NCBI RefSeq assembly: GCF_902706295.1
Contig: NZ_CACSJJ010000011.1
Location: forward strand, 1-64,000
Length of the DNA stretch: 64,000 nucleotides
Reading direction: 5' to 3'
Origin: Arthrobacter sp. 18067
Lineage (GTDB): Bacteria; Actinomycetota; Actinomycetes; Actinomycetales; Micrococcaceae
A program made the translations under genes and the position numbers. Below, piece by piece: positions 52,440-60,825 of this stretch; position 1 is the stretch's first letter; the number at the start of each line of letters is the position of its first letter. The notes beneath the pieces are model-generated. The model saw only the letters and a list, made by a program, of their open reading frames with translations, was not told where the DNA came from and searched no databases.

Positions 52440-54377
52440 CTAGCCGGCCAGAATGCTACGGGCAATCTCATCGGCGTCACGGAGGGTCCGTTGTCCGCTG
52501 GCGTAGGCTGGCCCGGTGCGGGGTCTGGCTTCCGCGGCTATGGCCGTGCCCCACTGCGACGCAGAAAGTTGAAGGCCCAAAACATACAGATGTTTCGTGA
52601 TGGATCCGTTCGCAGCCACGGGACGGTAAGGATGCGGTTCCACGTCCAGGCCTGTGGTCTGCACGGGCGCGCCCTCACCACCCATCATGATCTTGGTACG
52701 CACCAATCCATCAGCCATCAGTTGCTCCAGCAGCGGGGAGACGTTCATGCCCACCCTGTTTGCCGGCGACATCGCCTCGATAAGCGTCGGTGCTTCAACC
52801 GGCGCGTCGTGTACCCACGGCGAAACCGCCCGGAACACCTTTGTGGCCCTGTCCACGCTGAACTTCGGGTCCGGTCCGACAAAACTTACGACGCCGGCAC
52901 GCGCCAAGGCGGCCAGCTGCTCCGAGCGCAGCGCAGGCGCCCCGCTGGCCAGCCCTTCAACGAAGGACTCGAACCAGCCCCGCAACCCTGCCAGCCATGA
53001 CTCGTCCGTAATCCCGCCGTCTGCCACCACCGACTTGAGGATTGCCCGGCCGGTATGCAGGGCACCGATGGCCATCTTGACCGGGTCCGCTTCGCCCAGG
53101 GCCGATCGTCGGGCGTCGTCATCCAGGTACGCCGTAATGGCCGCATCCAGCTCACCCCGGGAGGCAAAGGTGCGTCCAGCCAGTGGTGCGGCAAGTCCGC
53201 GGAGGTTCAACCGGCGGGAGGAACCGACGTGCTTTTCCACGAGATCGCCCACGCTGGCCTCCCAGTGCGTGGTGGTGTGCGCATGCGGCTGGAGTGCGTC
53301 CTCAAGATCAGCCAGGAACTGGGCAGGGTCCTTTATTGCCGTGGGCTGGGTCCGGGCCAGCGTTGAATAGTACGCCCACAACGCGTCGCGGTGAAGCAGC
53401 GGCCAGAGGTCGTGATCAAAGCCCGGTTGGATTCCGGCCGCGCGGAACCGGTCCACGGCGTCTTCAGTCAGGTAGCGCATGGTGATGCTGCTGGGGTAAT
53501 AGCCCGCCAGCCCTGCTTTGGCTCGGTAGGGCGTGCCACGGCGGGAGGCGGCGATGATCTTCGGCTCCCGCCCCGACGCCCGGTACTCCAACACGCCGGC
53601 GCCCGGTGCGCCGGCAGCGACAAACTTGCCACCGCGGCCCTCGGTCAACTGGCCCATGACGTCGAAAAAGTTCAATCCCATACCGCGGACCAGCACTGGC
53701 TCGTTGTCCGGCACGGCCTGCCAGTCCACGTCCGCCGGCGGCGAGGGCGGGAAGTACAGAAGACCCTGCTCATCGGCCGCACTCTTGAATGACCGTTGCT
53801 CAGGATTCAGTCGGGACCCGATATGTCCCAGCGCGAGGACCACGGAGCCGACCGTGAGCGTCGCACCGTTGGCGAGTTCGACGTCGAACCCGTCCTTCAC
53901 AGGCCGGGCAGCCACGGCGAGAGTCTCGTGGAAGGTGACCTCAACGCCGTCGGGCAACCGCTTCAGCAGCCCCTCCAAGGTTTGACGCAAGTACCGCCCG
54001 TATAACGCCCGGCTGGGGAAGTTGTTCGAGTCCAGGACAGCCAACTCCGCCTTTTCGGCGCCGTTCAGTCCCACGCCATCACGACGACGGGCCTCGCGCC
54101 ACTGATCGAACGAACCACCCGTCAACGGCTGGGCGAGCTCGGGGTCTTCAGGGATGAACGTCGGATAAAAGGACTGGGTGTTCATCAGATACAGGCGCGA
54201 CTGCTCCGGCTGCCATACATGGCCCGAACCAGCCGGGAAAGGGTCAACGACATGGATGTGCAGGGCGGTTGATTTGGGTGTCTCCGCAGCCCAATTCGCA
54301 AGCAACCTCTCAAGGACACTGGTGCCCCGAGGGCCGGCCCCAATCAGGGCTACACGGTTGGTCTGCGATTCATCCAC
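52440..54377 (-). CDS. FAD/NAD(P)-binding oxidoreductase of unknown substrate
   Basis: A 645-residue cytoplasmic protein. The N-terminal dinucleotide fold RVALIGAGPRGTSVLERLL and the VVDPFPAGSGHVW strand match the FAD/NAD(P)-binding family that also includes HcgC-like and amine-modifying flavoproteins. A second nucleotide segment (VVLALGHIGSR) follows. A long C-terminal half (about 380-645) has no recognised domain. It may act on small amines, but nothing here fixes the substrate. The GTG at 54377 lies 5 bases after TAGGCT. Divergent from the S9 peptidase with only 60 bases between. Confidence 0.8.
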   Translation of the reverse strand: MDESQTNRVALIGAGPRGTSVLERLLANWAAETPKSTALHIHVVDPFPAGSGHVWQPEQSRLYLMNTQSFYPTFIPEDPELAQPLTGGSFDQWREARRRDGVGLNGAEKAELAVLDSNNFPSRALYGRYLRQTLEGLLKRLPDGVEVTFHETLAVAARPVKDGFDVELANGATLTVGSVVLALGHIGSRLNPEQRSFKSAADEQGLLYFPPSPPADVDWQAVPDNEPVLVRGMGLNFFDVMGQLTEGRGGKFVAAGAPGAGVLEYRASGREPKIIAASRRGTPYRAKAGLAGYYPSSITMRYLTEDAVDRFRAAGIQPGFDHDLWPLLHRDALWAYYSTLARTQPTAIKDPAQFLADLEDALQPHAHTTTHWEASVGDLVEKHVGSSRRLNLRGLAAPLAGRTFASRGELDAAITAYLDDDARRSALGEADPVKMAIGALHTGRAILKSVVADGGITDESWLAGLRGWFESFVEGLASGAPALRSEQLAALARAGVVSFVGPDPKFSVDRATKVFRAVSPWVHDAPVEAPTLIEAMSPANRVGMNVSPLLEQLMADGLVRTKIMMGGEGAPVQTTGLDVEPHPYRPVAANGSITKHLYVLGLQLSASQWGTAIAAEARPRTGPAYASGQRTLRDADEIARSILAG

Positions 54378-54437
54378 GCTCCAGCCTAACTTCTGCGTGA
54401 CTTGCTTACCGTTGAACAGTGTTGCTTGGATGGGGCG

Positions 54438-56684
54438 ATGACCACCACAGAAGCTGATCAGACGCCACTTCCCGAGAATGACACTGCGACGGCCGCCGGA
54501 CCGCGCCACGCTGCGGACGTCGCGCCTGAGCCCACGGATGAAAACGTCTGGCTGGAAGACATCCACGGCGAAGAACAGCTGGCGTGGGTCCGCGAACAGA
54601 ACGCCCGCACCGAGGAACTCCTGGAGGACTCCGAGTACGCCGCTGTTGAAGCCGGCATCCTGGAAGTCCTCGACTCAACGGACCGCATCGCCATGGTCTC
54701 CAAACGTGGCGACTACTACTACAACTTCTGGAAGGACCAGGAACACCCCAAGGGCCTCTGGCGCCGCACCACCTGGGAGAGCTACCTCCGCGAGGAGCCG
54801 GAGTGGGATGTCTTGCTGGACGTGGATGCCCTTGCCGCCGCCGAGGGTGTCGAGTGGGTGTTCCACGGCGCCGGATTCCTCCGGCCAGCCGATGGCAGCG
54901 AGTACCGACTGGCAATGGTTTCGCTCTCCCCCGACGGCGGCGACGCTGACCGCCACCGCGAGTTCGACGTCGAATCCCGCACCTTCGTGGAGGGCGGCTT
55001 TGACCTCCCCACAGCCAAGGGCAACGTCAGTTGGCTCGATGCGGACACGCTCCTCGTGTCCAGCACCGCCGAAGGGCTGCCCGCGACCACCTCCTCCTAC
55101 GCACGGACCGGCGTGACGCTGCGCCGTGGCCAATCGCTTGCCCAGGCCGAGCGCCTCTTTGAAATCCCCGAGGACCACATGCTGGCAATGGTGGCCCACG
55201 ACTCGACCCCGGGATACGAGCGCACCTTCGCCGTGGACTACATCGACTTCTACAACCGCACCACCTCGTTGCTGAAGGACGACTCGTGGGTGGCGATAGA
55301 CGTTCCCACCGATGTGAATATCAGCGCCCACCGTGACTGGCTGCTATTCCGTCCGCAGAAGGACTGGGATGTTGCCGGCGTTGTCTACCCGGCGGGGTCC
55401 TTGCTGGCTGCTGACTTCGATTCCTATCTTGCGGGGTCCCGTTCCCTGCTGGTCCTCTTCACCCCGGATGTCCAAACGTCGTTGCAGTCCTGGAGCTGGA
55501 CCAAGGACTACCTGCTGCTGAACCTCCTGCGCGACGTCTCCTCCGAGATCCGGGTGCTGGATCCATCCACTGTCGACTCCGGCGGCGTGTGGGGATCCAC
55601 CGTCCTGGATGCCTGCCCGCCGCTTCACGACGTCAACGCCTATGCCGTGGACGACGAAGACCCAGGCGCTGCCGGCAACGACTTCTGGCTGGTGGCCACC
55701 GGCTTCACCACCCCCACTACCTTGACCCGCGGAACACTGACGCGCGGTGCGGATGGGCAGTCCGATGGCGGGCAGTCCGGCGGCGTGGTGAGCCAACACG
55801 CCGAGGTGAAGCGGTCGCCGTCGTTCTTCAACGAAGCCGACTACGAAGTCCAGCAGCACTTTGCTGTTTCTGAGGACGTAACCAAGGTTCCGTACTTCCA
55901 AGTCGCGTCCAAGGACCTGGTGCTCGACGGCCAGAACCCGACGCAGCTTTCCGGCTATGGCGGATTCGAGATTTCCCGGACCCCGGCATACAGCGGGTCC
56001 ATCGGGCGGGCCTGGCTCGAGCGGCGCACAGTGGGCGCCTCCTCCGAGGACGGCGCCGAGGCACACTCGCGTGGCGGCGTGTACGTTGTGGCCAACATCC
56101 GAGGCGGCGGCGAGTACGGACCCTCATGGCACCGCGCCGCGCTCCAGGAAAACCGGCACCGCGCCTATGAGGACTTCGCTGCCGTGGCCAGGGACCTGAT
56201 CTCCCGCGGCGTCACCAGCCGTCCCCGCCTGGGCTGCGTAGGCGGCTCCAACGGCGGGCTCCTGGTGGGGAACATGCTGACCCAGTACCCCGAACTCTTC
56301 GGCGCAGTTTCCTGCGGCGTGCCACTCCTGGACATGCGCCGGTACACCAAGCTGTCCGCAGGGTATTCGTGGATTGCCGAATACGGCGACCCCGATGTCC
56401 CCGGGCAATGGGAGTTCATCCGCACGTTCTCGCCGTACCACCTGCTTCACGACGGTGTGGAATACCCCGAGACGTTCATTTGGACCGCCACGTCCGATGA
56501 CCGGGTGGGACCCGTCCAGGCCCGGAAAATGGCAGCCCGCATGCAGGCAATGGGCATCCCGAACGTCTGGTTCCACGAGGCACTTGAGGGCGGACACGCG
56601 GGAGCCTCGGACAACCGGCAGGCGGCGGCTTTGCAGGCGCGGAGCAACCACTTCCTGTGGCGTTCGCTGGCTGGAAGCAACTAA
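54438..56684 (+). CDS. Prolyl oligopeptidase family (S9) serine peptidase
   Basis: A 748-residue cytosolic peptidase. The N-terminal beta-propeller spans about 30-430. The catalytic alpha/beta domain has NIRGGGEYGPSWH, the nucleophile Ser in GCVGGSNGGLLVGN, Asp in TSDDRVGPVQARKM and His in LEGGHAGASD. It cleaves short peptides after proline or, like oligopeptidase B, basic residues. An Ala/Gly/Gln-rich insert (about 435-455) is unusual. The ATG at 54438 follows the alternative 54402 start, which would overlap the divergent promoter region. Confidence 0.92.
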   Translation: MTTTEADQTPLPENDTATAAGPRHAADVAPEPTDENVWLEDIHGEEQLAWVREQNARTEELLEDSEYAAVEAGILEVLDSTDRIAMVSKRGDYYYNFWKDQEHPKGLWRRTTWESYLREEPEWDVLLDVDALAAAEGVEWVFHGAGFLRPADGSEYRLAMVSLSPDGGDADRHREFDVESRTFVEGGFDLPTAKGNVSWLDADTLLVSSTAEGLPATTSSYARTGVTLRRGQSLAQAERLFEIPEDHMLAMVAHDSTPGYERTFAVDYIDFYNRTTSLLKDDSWVAIDVPTDVNISAHRDWLLFRPQKDWDVAGVVYPAGSLLAADFDSYLAGSRSLLVLFTPDVQTSLQSWSWTKDYLLLNLLRDVSSEIRVLDPSTVDSGGVWGSTVLDACPPLHDVNAYAVDDEDPGAAGNDFWLVATGFTTPTTLTRGTLTRGADGQSDGGQSGGVVSQHAEVKRSPSFFNEADYEVQQHFAVSEDVTKVPYFQVASKDLVLDGQNPTQLSGYGGFEISRTPAYSGSIGRAWLERRTVGASSEDGAEAHSRGGVYVVANIRGGGEYGPSWHRAALQENRHRAYEDFAAVARDLISRGVTSRPRLGCVGGSNGGLLVGNMLTQYPELFGAVSCGVPLLDMRRYTKLSAGYSWIAEYGDPDVPGQWEFIRTFSPYHLLHDGVEYPETFIWTATSDDRVGPVQARKMAARMQAMGIPNVWFHEALEGGHAGASDNRQAAALQARSNHFLWRSLAGSN

Positions 56685-56696
56685 CCCCTCCGTCAG

Positions 56697-56768
56697 GCCC
56701 ATTTCGATGGTTCCCTGCACACCACGCCGCACCAACGGCGCATCCCGCAGCGAACCATCGAAATGGGC
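56697..56768. repeat. Stem-loop element after the S9 peptidase gene
   Basis: Perfect 17-bp arms (56697-56713 and 56752-56768) enclose a 38-base loop that contains an inner CGCCG/CGGCG hairpin. The architecture is like the elements at 10679 and 14897, but the loop sequence differs. It may terminate the S9 transcript. Confidence 0.7.
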
Positions 56769-56837
56769 GGGCGAATGGCCGCGTTTTGCACTGGACCGCA
56801 GGTTCTGCGTATCCTTGGTGGGCTAGCAATAGCAAAG

Positions 56838-56925
56838 GGAGACGTGCCAGAGCGGCCGAATGGGCTTCACTGCTAATGAAGTGTGGGGCACAACTCCACC
56901 GGGGGTTCAAATCCCCCCGTCTCCG
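56838..56925 (+). tRNA. tRNA-Ser (GCT)
   Basis: A class II tRNA of 88 bases: acceptor GGAGACG/CGTCTCC, anticodon stem CTTCA/TGAAG, loop CTGCTAA (anticodon GCT, codons AGC and AGT), long variable arm, T-arm GGGGG/CCCCC. The 3' CCA is not encoded. Confidence 0.95.
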
Positions 56926-56930
56926 CGAAT

Positions 56931-56957
56931 TGGTCCCGGTTTTCGAACCGGGACCTT
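56931..56957. terminator. Terminator after tRNA-Ser (GCT)
   Basis: A 9-10-bp stem (GGTCCCGGTT with AACCGGGACC) is followed by TTTTG. It also faces the end of the convergent MFS gene. Confidence 0.8.
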
Positions 56958-56977
56958 TTGCGTTTAAGACCCGTCGC

Positions 56978-58411
56978 TTATGTGCGCTTCGCGCCGCCAC
57001 TGACTTCGGCTCCCGCATGACGATGGAGCGCGAGGCTGTCCACAGTGCTGACCAGCATCAGCACGGCCATGGCTACGAAGGCCCCCTTGTACGCCGACAC
57101 TTGATCCGGGCCGAACACGTCCGTGGCCTCAAACAGGCGCAGGAACAAGGCACCCACGGCGATCCCGGCCGCAGCCGCCAACTGAACCAGCGTTGCCGAG
57201 ATGGCGTTGGCCGAGGGCAGCTGCCCCGGGATGATGTCCGCATACTGCACCGAGGCGTACGCGGAGAAGCCGATGGAACGGAAGGCACAGCTGAACAGCA
57301 ACAAGGCGAAAATGAGCGGCTCGGGTGTTTGGGCATCAAGGAAAGCGCACAAGCCAAACGTCACGGCTGAAGCAAACGACGCAAAGACCAGCACGGGCTT
57401 GAACCCGAAACGCCTGATCAAAGGCGTAGTGGCCGGTTTGATCCCAATGTTGCCCACGAACACCGCTGCCACCATCACGCCTGCCTTGAGGGGATCCCAG
57501 CCGAACCCGTCCTGGAACATCAGCGGCAGCAGGAAAGGGACCGAACTGATGGTCAGCCGGTAAATGAAACCCCCGGTGGATGTTGCCCTGAACGTCCTGG
57601 TTCCGAAGACGCTGAGGTTGAAGAGCGGAACTTTGGCTTTCCTCATCCACCAGACCGCGCCCGCGAGCGACAGCACCCCTGAGGAAACCACTCCCGCGGC
57701 CAGCACGTTCGATGCGTGTCCACCCAGGGTTTCCAACCCCACCACCAACGCGCCTACACCCAGGGTGGTGAGCAACAGGCCGAACCAATCCAGCCGGCGC
57801 TTCCCGTCGAACTGCGTTCGGGGCACCAGCCTGAGGGCCGCAATGAAGGCAGCCAGGCCCAGCGGGACGTTGATGATGAAGATCCAGTGCCACGAAAGGA
57901 AGGTAGTGAGGGCGCCGCCCACCATTGGGGCCAGGACAGGAGCAAGGAGGCCGGGCCACACCAGATAAGCGGTAGCCCGCAGAAGCTCGGATTTCGGGGT
58001 GCCCCGCAGCACCACCAGGGTGCCTACAGGAACCATCATGGCCCCGCCCATGCCCTGTGCCACCCGGCTGAGCGTGAGCATAGTCAGGTCAGTGCTGATC
58101 GCACAGAGCAGCGAGGCAATAGTGAACACCGATATCGCCAGGCAGAAGATCCTGCGAGCGCCGAACCGCTCAGCAAGCCAACTGCTCAACGGAATGCCCA
58201 TGGCGACTGTCACCAGGTACGCCGTCATGGTGATGTTGATGTCAGCTGGTGCCACCCGGAAATCGGAGGCGATGCTGGGAATGACCGTCGTGAGGATGGT
58301 CCCGTCCAGGAACTCCATAAAGAACGTCGCCGCCACGAGCAATGCCAGGCGCGGCCGCCAACTCGTCTGGTTGGCGGCGTCGACGTCTGTGTTGCTCGGG
58401 TTTGTGCTCAT
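56978..58411 (-). CDS. MFS multidrug exporter (DHA2/EmrB type)
   Basis: A 477-residue membrane protein, probably with 14 membrane segments as in the DHA2 group. Motifs: FMEFLDGTILTTVIPSIASDF (first helix with the Asp typical of drug exporters), the loop 2-3 motif WLAERFGARRIF, and motif C-like GLLAPVLAPMVGGALTTFLSWHWIFIINVP. It probably exports toxic compounds by proton antiport. No ribosome binding site close to the ATG; a -10/-35 pair lies 60-90 bases upstream. No regulator gene is next to it. Confidence 0.9.
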   Translation of the reverse strand: MSTNPSNTDVDAANQTSWRPRLALLVAATFFMEFLDGTILTTVIPSIASDFRVAPADINITMTAYLVTVAMGIPLSSWLAERFGARRIFCLAISVFTIASLLCAISTDLTMLTLSRVAQGMGGAMMVPVGTLVVLRGTPKSELLRATAYLVWPGLLAPVLAPMVGGALTTFLSWHWIFIINVPLGLAAFIAALRLVPRTQFDGKRRLDWFGLLLTTLGVGALVVGLETLGGHASNVLAAGVVSSGVLSLAGAVWWMRKAKVPLFNLSVFGTRTFRATSTGGFIYRLTISSVPFLLPLMFQDGFGWDPLKAGVMVAAVFVGNIGIKPATTPLIRRFGFKPVLVFASFASAVTFGLCAFLDAQTPEPLIFALLLFSCAFRSIGFSAYASVQYADIIPGQLPSANAISATLVQLAAAAGIAVGALFLRLFEATDVFGPDQVSAYKGAFVAMAVLMLVSTVDSLALHRHAGAEVSGGAKRT

Positions 58412-58469
58412 GGCTCCGGTCCGGGTTCTGGCGTATGGCCCGCGACAGGGAGCGGGCTGTTTGCTCGAT

Positions 58470-58499
58470 CCTATAGACGCAGCGTGGGAGCGATCACAA
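58470..58499 (-). promoter_or_regulatory. Putative promoter of the MFS gene
   Basis: On the minus strand TTGTGA (58499-58494), an 18-base spacer and TATAGG (58475-58470) precede the ATG by 58 bases. Confidence 0.45.
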
Positions 58500-58533
58500 C
58501 ATGACGTAGTCCTACCGGTACCGGGCCGGCACC

Positions 58534-60699
58534 CTACCCGGCTTGGGCCAGTGCCAGCGGCAGGACCGCACCAACCCCGGCCTGGCGCAATGCCCTGGCC
58601 GAGACGGTCATGGTCCAGCGGCTGTCAATGAGGTCATCGACCAGCAGCACGGGCTGGCCCCCGGTACCCGCCAAGGCCTGGGCAAGTTCGGGACCGACCA
58701 CGAGCCTGTCCCAGACCCCGGCCAGCCGGTAGGCACTGTTGCCTCCACGAGCCCCGGTTGGCCCGCCGTGCTGGGGCTGCAGTTGCCCGAGGTAAGGCAT
58801 CCGCCCAATGCCGGCTATTCCCTGGGCCAAGGATTCAACCAATTGCGGCTTGCTCCGTGACGGAATGCTGACAACTGCCGCCGGACGGCCGGCTCCGCTC
58901 CACGGGGTCCCGCCCTCCGCACCTGACCATTCGCGCAGTACTTGGACGCATGCCTGCAGCATGGCAGGGTCCACGGCTCGGTCCGGAGCTCCGGCGGCGA
59001 ACAACTCCCGGAGAGCTCCGCCCCAACCGAGGTCGGTTAGCCTGGCCAGGATCCGTCCCTCGGACACGCTCTCGTCGGGCTTGATCTTGCCCTTGACCCC
59101 AACCCCGAGCCTGTCCATGCCGCTGGGCCATTGAAGGCGTGGTTCCACGGCTATGCCGGCCCGTCGCAGCGTTTGTCCCGCGGTGTCGGCTGCCGAGGCT
59201 GCCACGTCCACTGGGAACCATCGGCCGGCGCAGTTGTCGCAACGGCCGCACGCGGCAGCTGTTTCGTCGTCCAACACTGAGGTGATGAATTCCATGCGGC
59301 AACCTGCGGTGTCCTGGTAGATCACCATGGAGTCCTGCTCGTCCACACGCGCCTCTGCGATGCGTGCGTATCGCTCGGCGTCGTAGTTCCACGGCATGCC
59401 GGTGGAACGCCACCCGCCGCCGACGCGTTCTACTGCTCCGTCAACTGCCAGGACCTTCAGGAGGAGTTCCAACGGCGTGCGGCGAAGATCCACCCGGGCT
59501 TCCAGGGCGACGGTGGACAGTGCCGAGCCCGCATCTCCGAGGACGGTCAGTACGGCGTCGGCCTTTTCCGCGGACGGCATGGAGGCTGTGGCAAAGTACT
59601 GCCAGATTTCTCGGTCCTCAGAGCCGGGAAGCAACAAGACATCTGCGTTGGCCGCTCCACGTCCTGCGCGGCCAACCTGCTGGTAGTAGGCAACGGGCGA
59701 CGACGGCGCGCCAAGGTGGATGACAAAGCCCAGGTCCGGCTTGTCGAAACCCATTCCCAGGGCGGACGTGGCCACGAGGGCCTTCACCTGGTTGTCCTTG
59801 AGGAGTTGCTCAGCGCGCTCCCGATCCGCAGTATCCGTCCGTCCCGTGTAAGACAGGACGTTGTGTCCCGCTTCTGCGAGGAGCCGGGCAGTGTCCTCTG
59901 CGGCCGAAACCGTGAGGGTGTAAATAATGCCGCTTCCGGGCATGTCTGCCAGGTGAGTCAGCAACCACCCCAACCGGTCCCGGGAATCGGGCAGGGTCAG
60001 AACGCCAAGGCGCAGTGATTCACGGCCGAGGGCACCCCGGATGGTCAGCACTCCGTCGCCGAGTTGTTCCTCGATGTCGTGGACCACCCGGGAGTTGGCT
60101 GTGGCTGTAGTGGCCAGGACTGGCACGGATACCGGCAACTGCGCGATGAGGTCGGCAATGCGGCGGTAATCGGGCCGGAAGTCGTGCCCCCAGTCCGAAA
60201 TGCAGTGAGCCTCGTCAATCACCAGGAGTCCGGTACGGCGTATGAGCTCAGGAAGCTGGTTCTCTCTGAAGGACGGGTTTGTCAGCCGCTCGGGAGAAAC
60301 CAAGAGGACATCCACCTCGTCTGCGGCCAGCTGGGCCAGGACGGTGTCCCATTCCAAAGCGTTGGCAGAGTTGATGGCCACGGCACGCACACCTGCCCGC
60401 GCGGCTGCGGCAACCTGATCACGCATGAGGGCGAGCAGGGGCGACACAATCAGCGTTGGGCCCGCTCCCCGCCTCCGCAGCAACAACGATGCGACGAAAT
60501 AGACGGCGGACTTTCCCCAACCGGTTCGCTGGACAACCAACGCCCGCCGGCCGGCATCAACCAACGCCTCGATCGCTTCATACTGGCCGTCATGGAACTG
60601 CGCGTCGGGGTGCCCCACCAACTCGCGCAGGCACGCCAAGGCCTGTTGTTGGGTGGGTGATTGCACGGAAACGGCAGCATTCTGGGAGTTGTTGGCCAT
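58534..60699 (-). CDS. RecQ-family helicase fused to a phosphoribosyltransferase-like domain
   Basis: A 721-residue protein. Residues 20-350 are a RecQ-type superfamily 2 helicase with TGWGKS (59-64), DEAH (162-165), TTATANSRV and the motif VI region QQVGRAGRGAANADVLLL. A four-Cys zinc module follows (CRMEFITSVL...CGRCDNC). The C-terminal 200 residues end in VLLVDDLIDSRWTMTVSARAL, which is the PRPP-binding signature of type I phosphoribosyltransferases. The combination suggests helicase action plus a nucleotide-related sensor or enzyme. The ATG at 60699 is preferred to the GTG at 60702. Divergent from manB. Confidence 0.88.
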   Translation of the reverse strand: MANNSQNAAVSVQSPTQQQALACLRELVGHPDAQFHDGQYEAIEALVDAGRRALVVQRTGWGKSAVYFVASLLLRRRGAGPTLIVSPLLALMRDQVAAAARAGVRAVAINSANALEWDTVLAQLAADEVDVLLVSPERLTNPSFRENQLPELIRRTGLLVIDEAHCISDWGHDFRPDYRRIADLIAQLPVSVPVLATTATANSRVVHDIEEQLGDGVLTIRGALGRESLRLGVLTLPDSRDRLGWLLTHLADMPGSGIIYTLTVSAAEDTARLLAEAGHNVLSYTGRTDTADRERAEQLLKDNQVKALVATSALGMGFDKPDLGFVIHLGAPSSPVAYYQQVGRAGRGAANADVLLLPGSEDREIWQYFATASMPSAEKADAVLTVLGDAGSALSTVALEARVDLRRTPLELLLKVLAVDGAVERVGGGWRSTGMPWNYDAERYARIAEARVDEQDSMVIYQDTAGCRMEFITSVLDDETAAACGRCDNCAGRWFPVDVAASAADTAGQTLRRAGIAVEPRLQWPSGMDRLGVGVKGKIKPDESVSEGRILARLTDLGWGGALRELFAAGAPDRAVDPAMLQACVQVLREWSGAEGGTPWSGAGRPAAVVSIPSRSKPQLVESLAQGIAGIGRMPYLGQLQPQHGGPTGARGGNSAYRLAGVWDRLVVGPELAQALAGTGGQPVLLVDDLIDSRWTMTVSARALRQAGVGAVLPLALAQAG

Positions 60700-60744
60700 C
60701 ACCCCAGTATTCCAGCCGACCCCGACAGCCAGAACCGTTCATCC

Positions 60745-60778
60745 ACGCTATGTGGACAAACGACTATCCACATAGCGT
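60745..60778. promoter_or_regulatory. Inverted repeat with DnaA-box-like halves
   Basis: Perfect 12-bp arms (60745-60756 and 60767-60778) are separated by 10 bases. The inner parts read TTGTCCACA (minus strand, 60759-60751) and CTATCCACA (plus strand, 60764-60772), both close to DnaA boxes. Located in the recQ-manB divergent promoter region. Confidence 0.5.
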
Positions 60779-60812
60779 CCTGCCGCATTCATGCCCAATT
60801 GCGTTGCCACAG

Positions 60813-60818
60813 TAGGAT
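60813..60818 (+). promoter_or_regulatory. Putative leaderless -10 box of manB
   Basis: TAGGAT ends 7 bases before the GTG start at 60826. No ribosome binding site otherwise. Confidence 0.4.
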
Positions 60819-60825
60819 TGAGCGC

